Source of the DNA: Savagea sp.
Lineage (GTDB): Bacteria > Bacillota > Bacilli > Bacillales_A > Planococcaceae
NCBI GenBank assembly: GCA_030152585.1
Contig: JASLJC010000085.1
Span: forward strand, 1 to 20,573
Length of the DNA stretch: 20,573 nt
Direction: 5' to 3'
This document shows, piece by piece, positions 7,334 through 14,849 of this stretch; positions within the stretch are counted from its first letter, which is position 1, and each line of letters begins with the position of its first letter. The notes under the pieces were generated by a model. That model had not been told where the DNA came from. It saw only the letters and a list, made by a program, of their open reading frames with translations, and ran no database searches. Position numbers and translations under genes: made by a program.

Positions 7334-7558
7334 ATGGATTTAACGAAAGCAACGAAAGAAAATATCGTACATATGATTGAAGCGATTAAAGATAAACTTC
7401 GTATGGCAAATGTTGATGCAATGGACCCTCATTCATACAGTTTAGAACATTATGAAGATCTTCTCTTTATGTACAATATGATTATGAAACGTGACTCGTT
7501 TACACCGAATGAAATGCAAGCAATTGTAGAAGAACTCGGACAGATGCGAAGCATATAA
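7334..7558 (+). CDS. yfkK: DUF1128 family protein (YfkK-like)
   Basis: A 74-residue acidic, all-helical cytoplasmic protein of unknown function, found across Bacillales. It matches B. subtilis YfkK at the core: VHMIEAIKDKLRMANVDAM (12-30), the YEDLLFMYNMIMKRDSFT stretch, and the C-terminal NEMQAIVEELGQMR. AAAGGA at 7321-7326 lies 7 bases before the ATG. It follows the symporter gene by 39 bases and is closed by the strong hairpin at 7571-7609. Being linked to a transporter here is probably incidental. Confidence 0.88.
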   Translation: MDLTKATKENIVHMIEAIKDKLRMANVDAMDPHSYSLEHYEDLLFMYNMIMKRDSFTPNEMQAIVEELGQMRSI

Positions 7559-7570
7559 TACAAATACGAC

Positions 7571-7609
7571 AAAAAAGCTACTTGAATGGACACTTCAAGT
7601 AGCTTTTTT
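7571..7609. terminator. Bidirectional terminator between yfkK and the P-type ATPase gene
   Basis: A perfect 16-bp inverted repeat, AAAAAAGCTACTTGAA (7571-7586) with TTCAAGTAGCTTTTTT (7594-7609), with a 7-base loop. T runs lie on both strands. It ends yfkK (stop 7558) directly. It can also stop minus-strand transcripts from the ATPase gene (stop 7695), about 85 bases after its stop. Confidence 0.92.
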
Positions 7610-7694
7610 ATGTTCTTATATGAATATTCGTGATGTCAAAAAGATTCATGATCAACAATGTTTATCGAAAGGTTCTATCTGTTTTCATTGTCGT

Positions 7695-9629
7695 TTATTG
7701 TTCATCCATCGTATTTAACATACGTAATCCGTTTAAGATGACGAGAATCGTACTTCCTTCGTGTCCGATGACGCCAAGTGGTAATCCGACGACTTGGAAG
7801 AAGTTTGCCATAATTAAAATCGCGATGACTGTGACAGAGAAGAAAACGTTTTGTTTAATAATCCGTTGCATTTTACGCGATAACTTCACTGTGTATGCGA
7901 TACGTGACAATTCATTTTTCATTAAGACGACGTCTGCAGTTTCAAGTGCAACATCGGTACCTTCTCCCATTGCGATACCTGAAGTTGCAGCTGCGAGCGC
8001 AGGAGCATCATTAATTCCGTCTCCAACCATTCCGACTTCACCGTCTTCTTTTAAAAGACGTTGTAATACTTCCATTTTTGTTTCAGGAAGACATTCTGCT
8101 TGGTAGTCGTCGATACCGACTTCGCGTGCGATAACACGGGCAGTCGTCTCGTTATCTCCTGTAAGCATCACTGTTTTAATTCCAAGTGCTTGTAAGTCAC
8201 GAATTGCTTGAATTGCTTCTGGACGAACGGTATCTTTTAAGGCGGCAGCTGCGATAATACCTTTTTCATCTTTCATGAAGAAGACCGTTTTACCTTCAGA
8301 TGCAAGTTGTTCAGCGATACCGTCATTAAACGTAGATGTTAATTGTTCCCCAATGAACCGTGGATTACCGACTAAAATTTCACGTCCGTCTTTCCAACTC
8401 CGTAGTCCATGTCCTGGGACATCTTCAATTTGAATCGCGCGGTCGATCGTTACATCATGTGTATTGGCATATTTGACAATCGCTTGAGCGAGTGGGTGGT
8501 TCGATTGTGACTCGATACTTGCCAAAAGAGTTAATGCTTCTTTTTCATCAAAACCATCACGAACGATGAAGTCTGTGACGACGGGTTTCCCTGTCGTTAA
8601 TGTTCCAGTTTTATCAAACGCGATCGTTTTCATTGAGCCGAGGTGTTCTAAGTGAACGCCTCCTTTAAAGAGGACACCGCGTTTTGCTCCGTTTGAAATG
8701 GCTGCGAGTGTAGCGGGCATAATAGAAGCCATTAACGCACATGGACTTGCAACGACGAGTAAGACGATTGCACGGTAAAGGGATTCTTCCCATGTCCATC
8801 CTAATAGATAATGGGGAACGAACATCATTAAAATAGTTGCTGCGACGACGATTTTAACATATGTACCTTCAAATCGTTCGATAAATTGTTGTGAAGGAGA
8901 CTTCGCATCTTGTGCGCTTTGTACCATTTGGATAATTTTATGGAATAACGTTTCCGTACTCGGTTTTGTCATTTCCATTTCAATAGCACCGCTTAAGTTT
9001 ACTGTTCCCGCATACAATTCTGTATCTTTTTCTGCTGTGACAGGAACAGATTCTCCGTTAATAGCGGACATATCAATGGACGTCGTACCGTTTGTCACAA
9101 TACCGTCTACTGGAATACGCTCACCCGGGCGAACACGAAGTTTTGCACCGACTTCTAACGATTCAATTAATACTTTCACTTCTGAACCATCTGGTTGGAT
9201 AAGCCAAGCTTCTTCTGGTTGCATATCCATTAAAGCTGAAATTTCTTGGTGGCTTTTACTTAACGTATAAGTTTCCATCGCACCACTAATAGCGAAGATG
9301 AAAATTAAAATCGCACCTTCTGCCCAATAACCGATCAATGCTGCTCCGATTGCGGCGAATACCATTAACATTTCGACGTTTAATTCTTTGTTGGCAATCG
9401 TTTCTTCAATACCTTCTTTCGCTTTAGCGAACCCTCCGATAATAAAGGCGATGATATAAACTGTAATGGAAGCGGTCGTTAAATCTTGATGACCGAGATA
9501 CCAAGCGATGACGATCAAAATACCTGAAATAATCGCAGCGCCGAGTTCGAGCTTTGCTTCCCAATTTGCTGAACGTTTTTTTGGTGGTTGTTTCGATTTG
9601 TCAATATTGCGTTCTACACAAGTTGTCAT
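7695..9629 (-). CDS. pfeT: P1B4-type heavy-metal ATPase, PfeT/ZosA-like (probable Fe2+ efflux)
   Basis: A 644-residue membrane pump. Core P-type motifs are all present: NGES (191-194) of the actuator domain, DKTGT (339-343) with the phosphorylated D339, HP (378-379), TGD (490-492) and GDGIND (536-541). The metal-site motifs set the subtype. Helix 4 carries S295-P-C rather than CPC, and the last helix pair carries H623-E-G-S-T. The SPC/HEG[S/G]T combination defines P1B4 pumps, which include B. subtilis PfeT (formerly ZosA), a peroxide-induced Fe2+ exporter. No N-terminal metal-binding domain is present, which also fits. AGGAGG lies 7 bases before the ATG. Two Fur/Per-type 7-1-7 boxes lie upstream (9653-9667 and 9683-9697), and perR is in the same window. 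Substrate (Fe, or possibly Co/Zn) is inferred from the family. Confidence 0.92.
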   Translation of the reverse strand: MTTCVERNIDKSKQPPKKRSANWEAKLELGAAIISGILIVIAWYLGHQDLTTASITVYIIAFIIGGFAKAKEGIEETIANKELNVEMLMVFAAIGAALIGYWAEGAILIFIFAISGAMETYTLSKSHQEISALMDMQPEEAWLIQPDGSEVKVLIESLEVGAKLRVRPGERIPVDGIVTNGTTSIDMSAINGESVPVTAEKDTELYAGTVNLSGAIEMEMTKPSTETLFHKIIQMVQSAQDAKSPSQQFIERFEGTYVKIVVAATILMMFVPHYLLGWTWEESLYRAIVLLVVASPCALMASIMPATLAAISNGAKRGVLFKGGVHLEHLGSMKTIAFDKTGTLTTGKPVVTDFIVRDGFDEKEALTLLASIESQSNHPLAQAIVKYANTHDVTIDRAIQIEDVPGHGLRSWKDGREILVGNPRFIGEQLTSTFNDGIAEQLASEGKTVFFMKDEKGIIAAAALKDTVRPEAIQAIRDLQALGIKTVMLTGDNETTARVIAREVGIDDYQAECLPETKMEVLQRLLKEDGEVGMVGDGINDAPALAAATSGIAMGEGTDVALETADVVLMKNELSRIAYTVKLSRKMQRIIKQNVFFSVTVIAILIMANFFQVVGLPLGVIGHEGSTILVILNGLRMLNTMDEQ

Positions 9630-9644
9630 TGTATTCCTCCTACA

Positions 9645-9675
9645 TTTATAAATGAGAATGTTTATTAATAATCAA
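9645..9675 (-). promoter_or_regulatory. Candidate promoter of pfeT
   Basis: On the minus strand TTGATT (9670-9675) lies upstream of an A/T-rich -10: TATAAA at 9645-9650 with a 19-base spacer, or TTTATA at 9647-9652 with 17. The proximal Fur/Per-like box falls inside the spacer, where a repressor would block RNA polymerase. The exact -10 is unsure. Confidence 0.4.
9653..9667. promoter_or_regulatory. Proximal Fur/Per-type box upstream of pfeT
   Basis: TGAGAAT-G-TTTATTA matches the Fur 7-1-7 consensus TGATAATNATTATCA at 11 of 14 positions and the Per consensus at 10 of 14. It lies within the proposed promoter spacer. Sequence alone does not decide which regulator binds. Confidence 0.45.
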
Positions 9676-9682
9676 TTTCTCT

Positions 9683-9697
9683 TTAGAATTATTACTA
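9683..9697. promoter_or_regulatory. Distal Per/Fur-type box upstream of pfeT
   Basis: TTAGAAT-T-ATTACTA matches the Per box TTATAATNATTATAA at 11 of 14 positions; mismatches are at positions 4, 13 and 14. It lies just upstream of the proposed -35. PerR repression together with Fur activation is known for B. subtilis pfeT, so two boxes are expected if regulation is conserved. Confidence 0.5.
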
Positions 9698-9779
9698 TCT
9701 ATATAGTACATTATCTTTGGAAAAAAGCAAATGAAAAGGTGTTGAAATACGATAAAAAGCTGTTTAAACGTTGAATTGT

Positions 9780-9863
9780 ATGAATGTTGCACTTCATTCT
9801 CAATTAGAAGCAGAAGCAGTAGATTTCCTATCGTTAATTGAGAAAGTGTATCAATATCAATAA
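9780..9863 (+). CDS. Possible 27-residue small protein of unknown function
   Basis: An ATG at 9780 opens a frame reading MNVALHSQLEAEAVDFLSL and ending IEKVYQYQ before TAA at 9861. The codons (GAA, GCA, GTA, TTA) look like those of the neighbours, and the peptide has amphipathic-helix spacing. Against it: no ribosome binding site is visible before the ATG, the previous in-frame stop is only 15 bases upstream, and I recognise no family. It could be a decayed gene end or chance. Confidence 0.2.
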   Translation: MNVALHSQLEAEAVDFLSLIEKVYQYQ

Positions 9864-9865
9864 TA

Positions 9866-9900
9866 AACACTTCGTATCCATGTTATGAATACGAAGTGTT
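9866..9900 (-). terminator. Terminator of yfhF
   Basis: A 12-bp inverted repeat, AACACTTCGTAT (9866-9877) with ATACGAAGTGTT (9889-9900), with an 11-base loop. It lies 13 bases beyond the yfhF stop at 9914. On the minus strand the stem is followed by TTATTATTG, a modest U-rich run. Confidence 0.7.
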
Positions 9901-9913
9901 AGAGTAGTGCAAT

Positions 9914-10810
9914 TTATTGGGGAGAAAGAAGGTTTTGTAAAGCATCTTCGACGTGTGGATATAAAAAAGGATAATGAGCATCTCGCAATTTTTTAGGATC
10001 GACGTATTGCCCTTTTAAAGCTAAGTCTGATTTTTCACCGAGTGCAATTTTTAAAGCAGTACTCGGCACAGGGAACCAGTGAGGGCGATGTAACGCTTGT
10101 CCGATCGCTTTACCGAAATGATCCATTCGAACCGGATGAGGAGCAGTTAAGTTAACAGGGCCTTCAATCGTTTCATGTTTCATGAAAAATAAAATGGCAT
10201 GAACGATATCGTCGATATGAATCCATGATACCCATTGCTGACCGGTTCCGACTTTTCCTCCGCCGAACAGTCGATAAGGAAGTGCCATTAAAGGAAGGGC
10301 TCCTCCGTCACGTGCTAGTACGATACCAAAACGCATGAAAACAGTACGAACGCCGAGTTGTTGTAACGGTTCAGCCCGTTTTTCCCAATCGCGAACAGTA
10401 CGAGCTAAAAAATGATCGGTCGAAACTTCACTTGATTCGTCATATCGTTTTGTCTCTGAAAACGGATAAATTCCAGTAGCACTCGCTTGAAAAACGGCTT
10501 TCGGTTTTATTTTATTTTGCTGAATCATCTCAATCAATGCATCTGTTGCTTCCATTCGGCTGTTATAAATGATTGATTTTCGCTTTTCTGTCCATCGTCC
10601 GTCGTTAATTGAAGCTCCTGCTAAATGAACGTAATAATCAATCGGTGGTAATTCTGTCGGTACTGTTCCTTGTAGCCACGTAATTTGACTAAACGGTAAG
10701 TCAGGATTTTTTTCACGTGTGAAAATGTGGACAGTATGTCCGAGTTGTTTAAAATGATGAGCGACTGCTTGACCGACAAGTCCAGTCCCTCCTGTAATTC
10801 CGATATGCAT
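9914..10810 (-). CDS. yfhF: TIGR01777 family NAD(P)-binding epimerase-like protein YfhF
   Basis: A 298-residue atypical short-chain dehydrogenase (SDR39U1 type), annotated as a nucleoside-diphosphate-sugar epimerase but without a proven substrate. The N-terminal Rossmann fold starts at once with MHIGITGGTGLVG, giving the GxxGxxG loop at 7-13. The VHLAGASI motif (61-68) and ASATGIY with Y115 mark the active-site region. VSWIHIDDIV (194-203) is typical of the family. The C-terminal DUF1731 domain spans about 249-295. An upstream in-frame ATG would add 67 residues, but this runs through the recX gene and its control region. The start at 10810 is backed by GAAAGGAGAA 7 bases upstream. It is divergent from recX, as in B. 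subtilis. Confidence 0.9.
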   Translation of the reverse strand: MHIGITGGTGLVGQAVAHHFKQLGHTVHIFTREKNPDLPFSQITWLQGTVPTELPPIDYYVHLAGASINDGRWTEKRKSIIYNSRMEATDALIEMIQQNKIKPKAVFQASATGIYPFSETKRYDESSEVSTDHFLARTVRDWEKRAEPLQQLGVRTVFMRFGIVLARDGGALPLMALPYRLFGGGKVGTGQQWVSWIHIDDIVHAILFFMKHETIEGPVNLTAPHPVRMDHFGKAIGQALHRPHWFPVPSTALKIALGEKSDLALKGQYVDPKKLRDAHYPFLYPHVEDALQNLLSPQ

Positions 10811-10867
10811 AAAACATTCTCCTTTCTTTTTTGAATGCGCATTAGTATGAAACAACTCCTTTCTCCT

Positions 10868-10875
10868 AGTATACT
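10868..10875. promoter_or_regulatory. Palindromic -10 element in the yfhF-recX intergenic region
   Basis: AGTATACT is self-complementary and gives TATACT on both strands. For recX, TATACT (10870-10875) has ATGAAA 17 bases upstream as a weak -35. For yfhF no good -35 is seen. One palindrome may position polymerase for both divergent genes. Confidence 0.35.
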
Positions 10876-10900
10876 CGTAATGAGAGAAGGAGGTGGCTTC

Positions 10901-11719
10901 ATGCCTGTGATTACGAAAATTACACGCCAAAAACGAAACGAACATCGTTATAATATTTTCATAGATGAGGCGTATGCTTTTAGTGTAGACGAATCTGTAC
11001 TTGTGAAACATCGATTAACGAAAGGAATGACAGTTGATGAATGGTTACTCGGTGATGTCACATATGAAGACGAAATCGAAAAAGCATTTCAAGCAGGTGT
11101 TGATTATTTAAGTTACCGTATGCGCAGTGAGCGTGAAGTAAAAGATAAATTGTTAGCAAAAGAATTCGGTGAGGCGGTCGTACTCGAGGCGCTCGCTAAA
11201 TTACGTCGTGTTCAGTTATTAGACGATGAAGCTTTTACGAAAGCGTATGTACGGACGCAATGGAAAAGTGGAAAAAAAGGACCACGCGTCATTCGACGTG
11301 AATTAACGCAAAAAGGGATCGACCCGAATTTGCAAGAGGAAGTGTTAAACATGTATGACGATCAAACGCAGTGGGATATCGCGATGGAACTTGCAGAAAG
11401 TACGAAGCGTTCGAATGAACGACACGCACCCGCACAAGTAAAACGAAAAATATATAACCGTCTTCTTCGAAAAGGGTTTGCGAGTGAACTCATTCAGTCA
11501 GTACTCGATGAAATTGAAATTGAACGAGAACAAGATGAATGGGACGCTATTTTAGAACGAGAAGGAGAAAAAGCGTGGACGAGACATTCTCGTAAATATA
11601 GTGGATATGACCGAAAGATGCGCGTCAAACAAACGCTCTATCAAAAAGGAATTCCTTTTGATAAAATTGATGAGTATATCGAAATGAAGGAGAATGAAGA
11701 AGATGGCACATTTGAATAA
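10901..11719 (+). CDS. recX: RecX, modulator of RecA
   Basis: A 272-residue cytoplasmic regulator that binds RecA filaments and tunes recombination and the SOS response. It is the long Bacillus form (about 264 residues in B. subtilis). An N-terminal beta segment (MPVITKITRQKRNEHRYNIF) precedes three tandem three-helix repeats. Typical RecX blocks are seen: YLSYRMRSEREVKDKL (69-84), LLDDEAFTKAYVRTQW (106-121) and GPRVIRRELTQKGI (127-140). The start at 10901 has AAGGAGGTG 5 bases upstream; an in-frame ATG at 10835 lacks such a site. Its 3' end overlaps yfhH by 17 bases, so the two form an operon. No LexA (Dinr) box with GAAC-N4-GTTC spacing is seen upstream. Confidence 0.94.
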   Translation: MPVITKITRQKRNEHRYNIFIDEAYAFSVDESVLVKHRLTKGMTVDEWLLGDVTYEDEIEKAFQAGVDYLSYRMRSEREVKDKLLAKEFGEAVVLEALAKLRRVQLLDDEAFTKAYVRTQWKSGKKGPRVIRRELTQKGIDPNLQEEVLNMYDDQTQWDIAMELAESTKRSNERHAPAQVKRKIYNRLLRKGFASELIQSVLDEIEIEREQDEWDAILEREGEKAWTRHSRKYSGYDRKMRVKQTLYQKGIPFDKIDEYIEMKENEEDGTFE

Positions 11720-12032
11720 ATCGTACGATGATATGACAGAACATGAGATTCGTCAAAAGATGGCTTATTTCCGTGAAAAAGCGCGAAAAGCCCAGCAACT
11801 CGGTGTCGTGAATGAATTTGAAGTGTATCAGCAAAAAATGGTCATTGCCGCGTCACATTTAGTGGACTTAAATACGATGATTCCAGGTGAAGTGTACCGA
11901 ATAGAAGGTCACCCGGGTGTTTATTTCCGTATTGAATATTTAAAAGGTCGTTTCGCTTGGGGATATCGCCTCGGAGAAAAAACAGAATTAGAAGCATTAC
12001 CGGTCGCTTTATTGACACCTGTTAAAATGTAA
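11703..12032 (+). CDS. yfhH: YfhH family protein (DUF1811)
   Basis: A 109-residue cytoplasmic protein of unknown function, conserved after recX in Bacillales. An N-terminal helical part (YDDMTEHEIRQKMAYFREKA) is followed by a small beta domain containing MIPGEVYRIEGHPGVYFRI and RFAWGYRLGE, as in B. subtilis YfhH. The start is chosen at 11703 because AAGGAG at 11687-11692 lies 10 bases away. The ATG at 11694 is one base from that site and too close. Overlap with the end of recX (stop 11719) suggests coupled translation. A strong hairpin follows at 12037-12075. Confidence 0.88.
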   Translation: MAHLNKSYDDMTEHEIRQKMAYFREKARKAQQLGVVNEFEVYQQKMVIAASHLVDLNTMIPGEVYRIEGHPGVYFRIEYLKGRFAWGYRLGEKTELEALPVALLTPVKM

Positions 12033-12036
12033 TATG

Positions 12037-12075
12037 AAAACACGTAAGGTGAATGTTTTTCGCCTTACGTGTTTT
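12037..12075. terminator. Bidirectional terminator between yfhH and yfhP
   Basis: A 17-bp stem, AAAACACGTAAGGTGAA (12037-12053) with TTCGCCTTACGTGTTTT (12059-12075), with one T-G pair and a 5-base loop. A and T runs on either side suit both directions. The stop of yfhP is at 12079. Confidence 0.92.
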
Positions 12076-12078
12076 TGA

Positions 12079-13050
12079 TTACAATTTGGATTGTAATTTT
12101 TCTTCTGAAAAAATCCATCCTGTATAAGAACTGTTTACTTCATATTCAGGTGTAATCCGGGCGACGGCGACGAATGGATAGTACCCTTTGCTTCTATATC
12201 GTAAATCGATGAAGCGCACTTCTTTTTCGTCGTTCGCTAATGTTGCCATTTCCCACCGGTAAGTCGGGGAAAAGTCCATAAAGACCCGGACATTTTCATC
12301 TCCCATCGCTGCTTGGATGACGGGATCATTTGTCGGTAAAGGTGTCCGTTCAAATTCGTCGTAAAAGTTGACTGACCGACCGTATGCACGTCCGACGTAA
12401 TAATGTGTCGGAGTTGAAGCCGCCACACGCCATTGAAAAAAGCGCATCGTCGGCGCAACGAAAATATCGGTCGCTTCAGGTAAAGAAGAAGCGACGACAT
12501 TTACGACAGCACGGCGAACAGCAAAGCGTAAAATATAATAAACGATTAAAAAGAATAACAATGTCAACATCGTCGGTACAGGAGGCGTGCCAACCCACCA
12601 TGCAAAAATGGCAACTAAATGCATACTGAAAATAATCGGATCGAATGTATTAATGACACTTAGCGCGACCCATTTATTAGATAAAGGTCGCAATGCTTGG
12701 GTACCGTATGAATTGAAGATGTCGACGAAAACGTGTAAAAATACTGCAAGCCACGTCCAGCCGAGTACATGTAGCGGTTCGGCATTGGGTAAAAGAAACG
12801 TTAAAATGATTGTAATGAGAACAGGCCAAAGAAAAACGGCAGGAATAGAATGTGTGATGCCGCGATGATTGCGAATATAAATCGCGTTTCCTTTTAATTT
12901 TAAAACGGTATCGATATCGGGAATGAGAGAGCCGACCATGACACCAGTAATAACAGCTAAATGCGTCGTCGGTTGTGCTGCGACAACTGGATCTGCTAGT
13001 GCGAGACCACTTAACGCAATGCCCATCGTAATATGTGTACCTGTATCCAA
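12079..13050 (-). CDS. yfhP: YdjM/YfhP family membrane-bound metal-dependent hydrolase
   Basis: A 323-residue membrane protein of the DUF457/YdjM family. The family is annotated as metal-dependent hydrolases related to phospholipase C-like folds; the substrate is unknown. Likely metal or catalytic residues are conserved in order: H6 near the start, PDID (44-47), HRGITHS (62-68), then H106 and D110 in the stretch HVFVDIFNSYGTQALRP. Four hydrophobic helices fill about residues 30-180. The C-terminal 130 residues are soluble. In B. subtilis yfhP lies in the same place before mutY and has been linked to surfactin-related regulation by name only. The start is TTG at 13050, fixed by AAAGGAGT 7 bases upstream; no in-frame ATG suits. 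It is divergent from mutY. Confidence 0.88.
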   Translation of the reverse strand: MDTGTHITMGIALSGLALADPVVAAQPTTHLAVITGVMVGSLIPDIDTVLKLKGNAIYIRNHRGITHSIPAVFLWPVLITIILTFLLPNAEPLHVLGWTWLAVFLHVFVDIFNSYGTQALRPLSNKWVALSVINTFDPIIFSMHLVAIFAWWVGTPPVPTMLTLLFFLIVYYILRFAVRRAVVNVVASSLPEATDIFVAPTMRFFQWRVAASTPTHYYVGRAYGRSVNFYDEFERTPLPTNDPVIQAAMGDENVRVFMDFSPTYRWEMATLANDEKEVRFIDLRYRSKGYYPFVAVARITPEYEVNSSYTGWIFSEEKLQSKL

Positions 13051-13125
13051 ACAACCACTCCTTTTTCATAATGAAACAAAAATGACTTCTTCCTTCTATT
13101 ATACTGTTACAATGAGAAAACGAAA

Positions 13126-14235
13126 ATGAATACGATAAAGGATGAACTAAAAATGCAATCAGTCGAACAATTTCGTCACGATTTACTCACATGGTATTCA
13201 CGAGAAAAGCGTGATTTGCCGTGGCGTAAGACGACGAACCCTTATTATATTTGGATATCCGAAATTATGTTACAGCAAACACGTGTTGATACTGTTATTC
13301 CATATTACGAACGTTTCATTCAAAAGTTCCCGACCGTTGAACATTTAGCACAATCAGAAGAACAAGATGTTTTAAAATTGTGGGAAGGTCTCGGTTATTA
13401 TTCGCGCGCTCGCAATTTGCGTATCGGTGCACAACAAGTCGTCGAGCACTATCAAGGTGTCGTTCCAAAAACACGAAAAGAAATTTTGACGATTAAAGGT
13501 ATCGGACCGTACACCGCAGGAGCGATTTTAAGTATCGCATACGGCTTACCTGAACATGCAGTAGACGGGAATGTAATGCGTGTCATGAGTCGTCTATTTT
13601 ATCTAACAGATGACATTGCCAAGCCGAAATCGAAAAAAGTATTTGAACGAGCTGTCATGAAAACGATGAGTGAGCGTGATCCGTCTTCGTTCAACCAAGC
13701 ATTAATGGAGCTCGGTGCAGTCGTTTGTACACCGAAAAATCCGACTTGCTTATTATGCCCCGTTCGTTCTCACTGTCGAGCGTATGATGAAGGCGTGCAA
13801 CATCAATTGCCGGTTAAAAATCAAAAAACGAAAGTTACCGAAAAAATTATCGTGCCATTTTTATTACAAAATGAAAAAGGAGAATGGCTCGTCCGTCAAC
13901 GTCCGTCAAAAGGGTTATTATCGAACTTATGGGAATTCCCTTACCTCGAAGTAGAACCGACGGAAACATTACGCGAAACGAAACAAAAAATGAGCGACTC
14001 CATCGGGCGTTCGATTTCAATTTATGCGACTTTACCATCGTATAAACATGTTTTTTCCCATCTCATTTGGCATATTACACCACTATATGGTCGCGTTGAA
14101 ATGTTCGAAACAGACGGCATATGGGTAACAGAAGAACAATTGCAAGCTTTACCGCGACCTGTTCCAGTTTTAAAAGCATTTGAAAGTTATGAAGCAGAAG
14201 CTCCAAGTATTCAAATGAATGAAATATTGTTATAA
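13126..14235 (+). CDS. mutY: A/G-specific adenine DNA glycosylase MutY
   Basis: A 369-residue DNA-repair enzyme that removes adenine mispaired with 8-oxoguanine. All key elements are present. E46 in SEIMLQQTRVDTV is the catalytic acid. The helix-hairpin-helix lies at about 122-134 (TIKGIGPYTAGA). D147 in VDGNVMR is the second catalytic residue. The 4Fe-4S loop is C201-x6-C208-x2-C211-x5-C217. The C-terminal NUDIX-like 8-oxoG-reading domain covers about 230-365, with the FSHLIWH motif. Two starts are possible. ATG 13126 has no clear ribosome binding site but gives the usual N-terminal length. ATG 13153 (360 residues) has AAAGGATG 8 bases upstream. A TATACT at 13100-13105 is a possible -10. The last codons carry the ygaC promoter. 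Confidence 0.96.
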   Translation: MNTIKDELKMQSVEQFRHDLLTWYSREKRDLPWRKTTNPYYIWISEIMLQQTRVDTVIPYYERFIQKFPTVEHLAQSEEQDVLKLWEGLGYYSRARNLRIGAQQVVEHYQGVVPKTRKEILTIKGIGPYTAGAILSIAYGLPEHAVDGNVMRVMSRLFYLTDDIAKPKSKKVFERAVMKTMSERDPSSFNQALMELGAVVCTPKNPTCLLCPVRSHCRAYDEGVQHQLPVKNQKTKVTEKIIVPFLLQNEKGEWLVRQRPSKGLLSNLWEFPYLEVEPTETLRETKQKMSDSIGRSISIYATLPSYKHVFSHLIWHITPLYGRVEMFETDGIWVTEEQLQALPRPVPVLKAFESYEAEAPSIQMNEILL

Positions 14236-14236
14236 T
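14228..14236 (+). promoter_or_regulatory. Extended -10 promoter of ygaC overlapping the mutY stop
   Basis: TGT-TATAAT at 14228-14236 is an ideal extended -10. The mutY stop TAA is 14233-14235, inside it. A start near 14243 gives a leader of about 27 bases with AAAGGA before ygaC. The -35 is poor. Confidence 0.55.
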
Positions 14237-14269
14237 AGTCGTGATGGAATGGACTAAAGGAATGAGAGG

Positions 14270-14803
14270 ATGCGCATGCAATTACCGAAAGAGGGCGAAA
14301 TGCTTCAAATCCATAGTTATAAACACGATGGTCACGTTCACCGCGTTTGGCAAGAGACGGTGATTTTACACGTCGATGAACCGGTCGTCATCGGTGCGAA
14401 TCGTCGCACACTTGTGACGGAATCCGATGGACGTACGTGGTTAACGCGCGAGCCTGCGATCTGTTACTTTCATGCTGAACATTGGTTCAACGTAATATGT
14501 ATGTTACGAAAAGATGGAACGTACTATTATGTCAATATGGGCTCTCCTTTTTTATATGAAAACGGATGTTTAAAGTATATTGACTACGACTTAGATTTTA
14601 AAGTGTTTCCCGATATGCGATATATCGTATTAGATGAAGATGAATACGCTGTTCATCGCAGACAGATGAATTATCCGAAAGAAATCGATACGATCATGAA
14701 GCGCGAGATGGAAACGCTCGTCGATTGGGTAAAACAGAGAAAAGGACCGTTCGCACCGCAATTTGTGAAAAAATGGTCAAAAAAATATAAACAATATTGT
14801 TAA
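14270..14803 (+). CDS. ygaC: DUF402 nucleoside di/triphosphatase (YgaC/Ntdp family)
   Basis: A 177-residue soluble protein of the DUF402 (UPF0374) family. A staphylococcal homologue, Ntdp, hydrolyses nucleoside tri- and diphosphates in a metal-dependent way. The fold's acidic metal-binding cluster is present in YIDYDLD (103-109) and D115, with a further acidic run LDEDEY (121-126). Other family blocks are ESDGRTWLTREPAICYFH (51-68) and the C-terminal RKGPFAP (157-163). Two starts lie close together. ATG 14270 has AAAGGA 8 bases upstream. ATG 14276 begins MQLPKEGE, matching MGFPKEGE of B. subtilis YgaC, and has AGAGG 6 bases upstream. It is read from its own extended -10 and ended by the hairpin at 14802-14831. 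Confidence 0.92.
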   Translation: MRMQLPKEGEMLQIHSYKHDGHVHRVWQETVILHVDEPVVIGANRRTLVTESDGRTWLTREPAICYFHAEHWFNVICMLRKDGTYYYVNMGSPFLYENGCLKYIDYDLDFKVFPDMRYIVLDEDEYAVHRRQMNYPKEIDTIMKREMETLVDWVKQRKGPFAPQFVKKWSKKYKQYC

Positions 14804-14831
14804 AGCCTCCCCTATCGGGTGAAGGCTTTTT
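14802..14831 (+). terminator. Terminator of ygaC
   Basis: AAAGCCT (14802-14808) pairs with AGGCTTT (14823-14829), with an inner CCC/GGG pairing and unpaired bases between, followed by a T-tract to 14831. It begins inside the ygaC stop codon and ends just before the ygaD ribosome binding site, so some readthrough into ygaD is possible. Confidence 0.75.
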
Positions 14832-14849
14832 CAAATGAGGAGGTTGTAC

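Noticed and set aside
10811..11011. 67-residue N-terminal extension of YfhF
   Set aside because: It reads antisense through the start of recX and its ribosome binding site; the downstream ATG has a good ribosome binding site and matches the family N-terminus.
12237..12868. Several open frames on both strands inside yfhP
   Set aside because: They are shadows of the yfhP frame, with odd Cys/Arg/His-rich composition and no ribosome binding sites.
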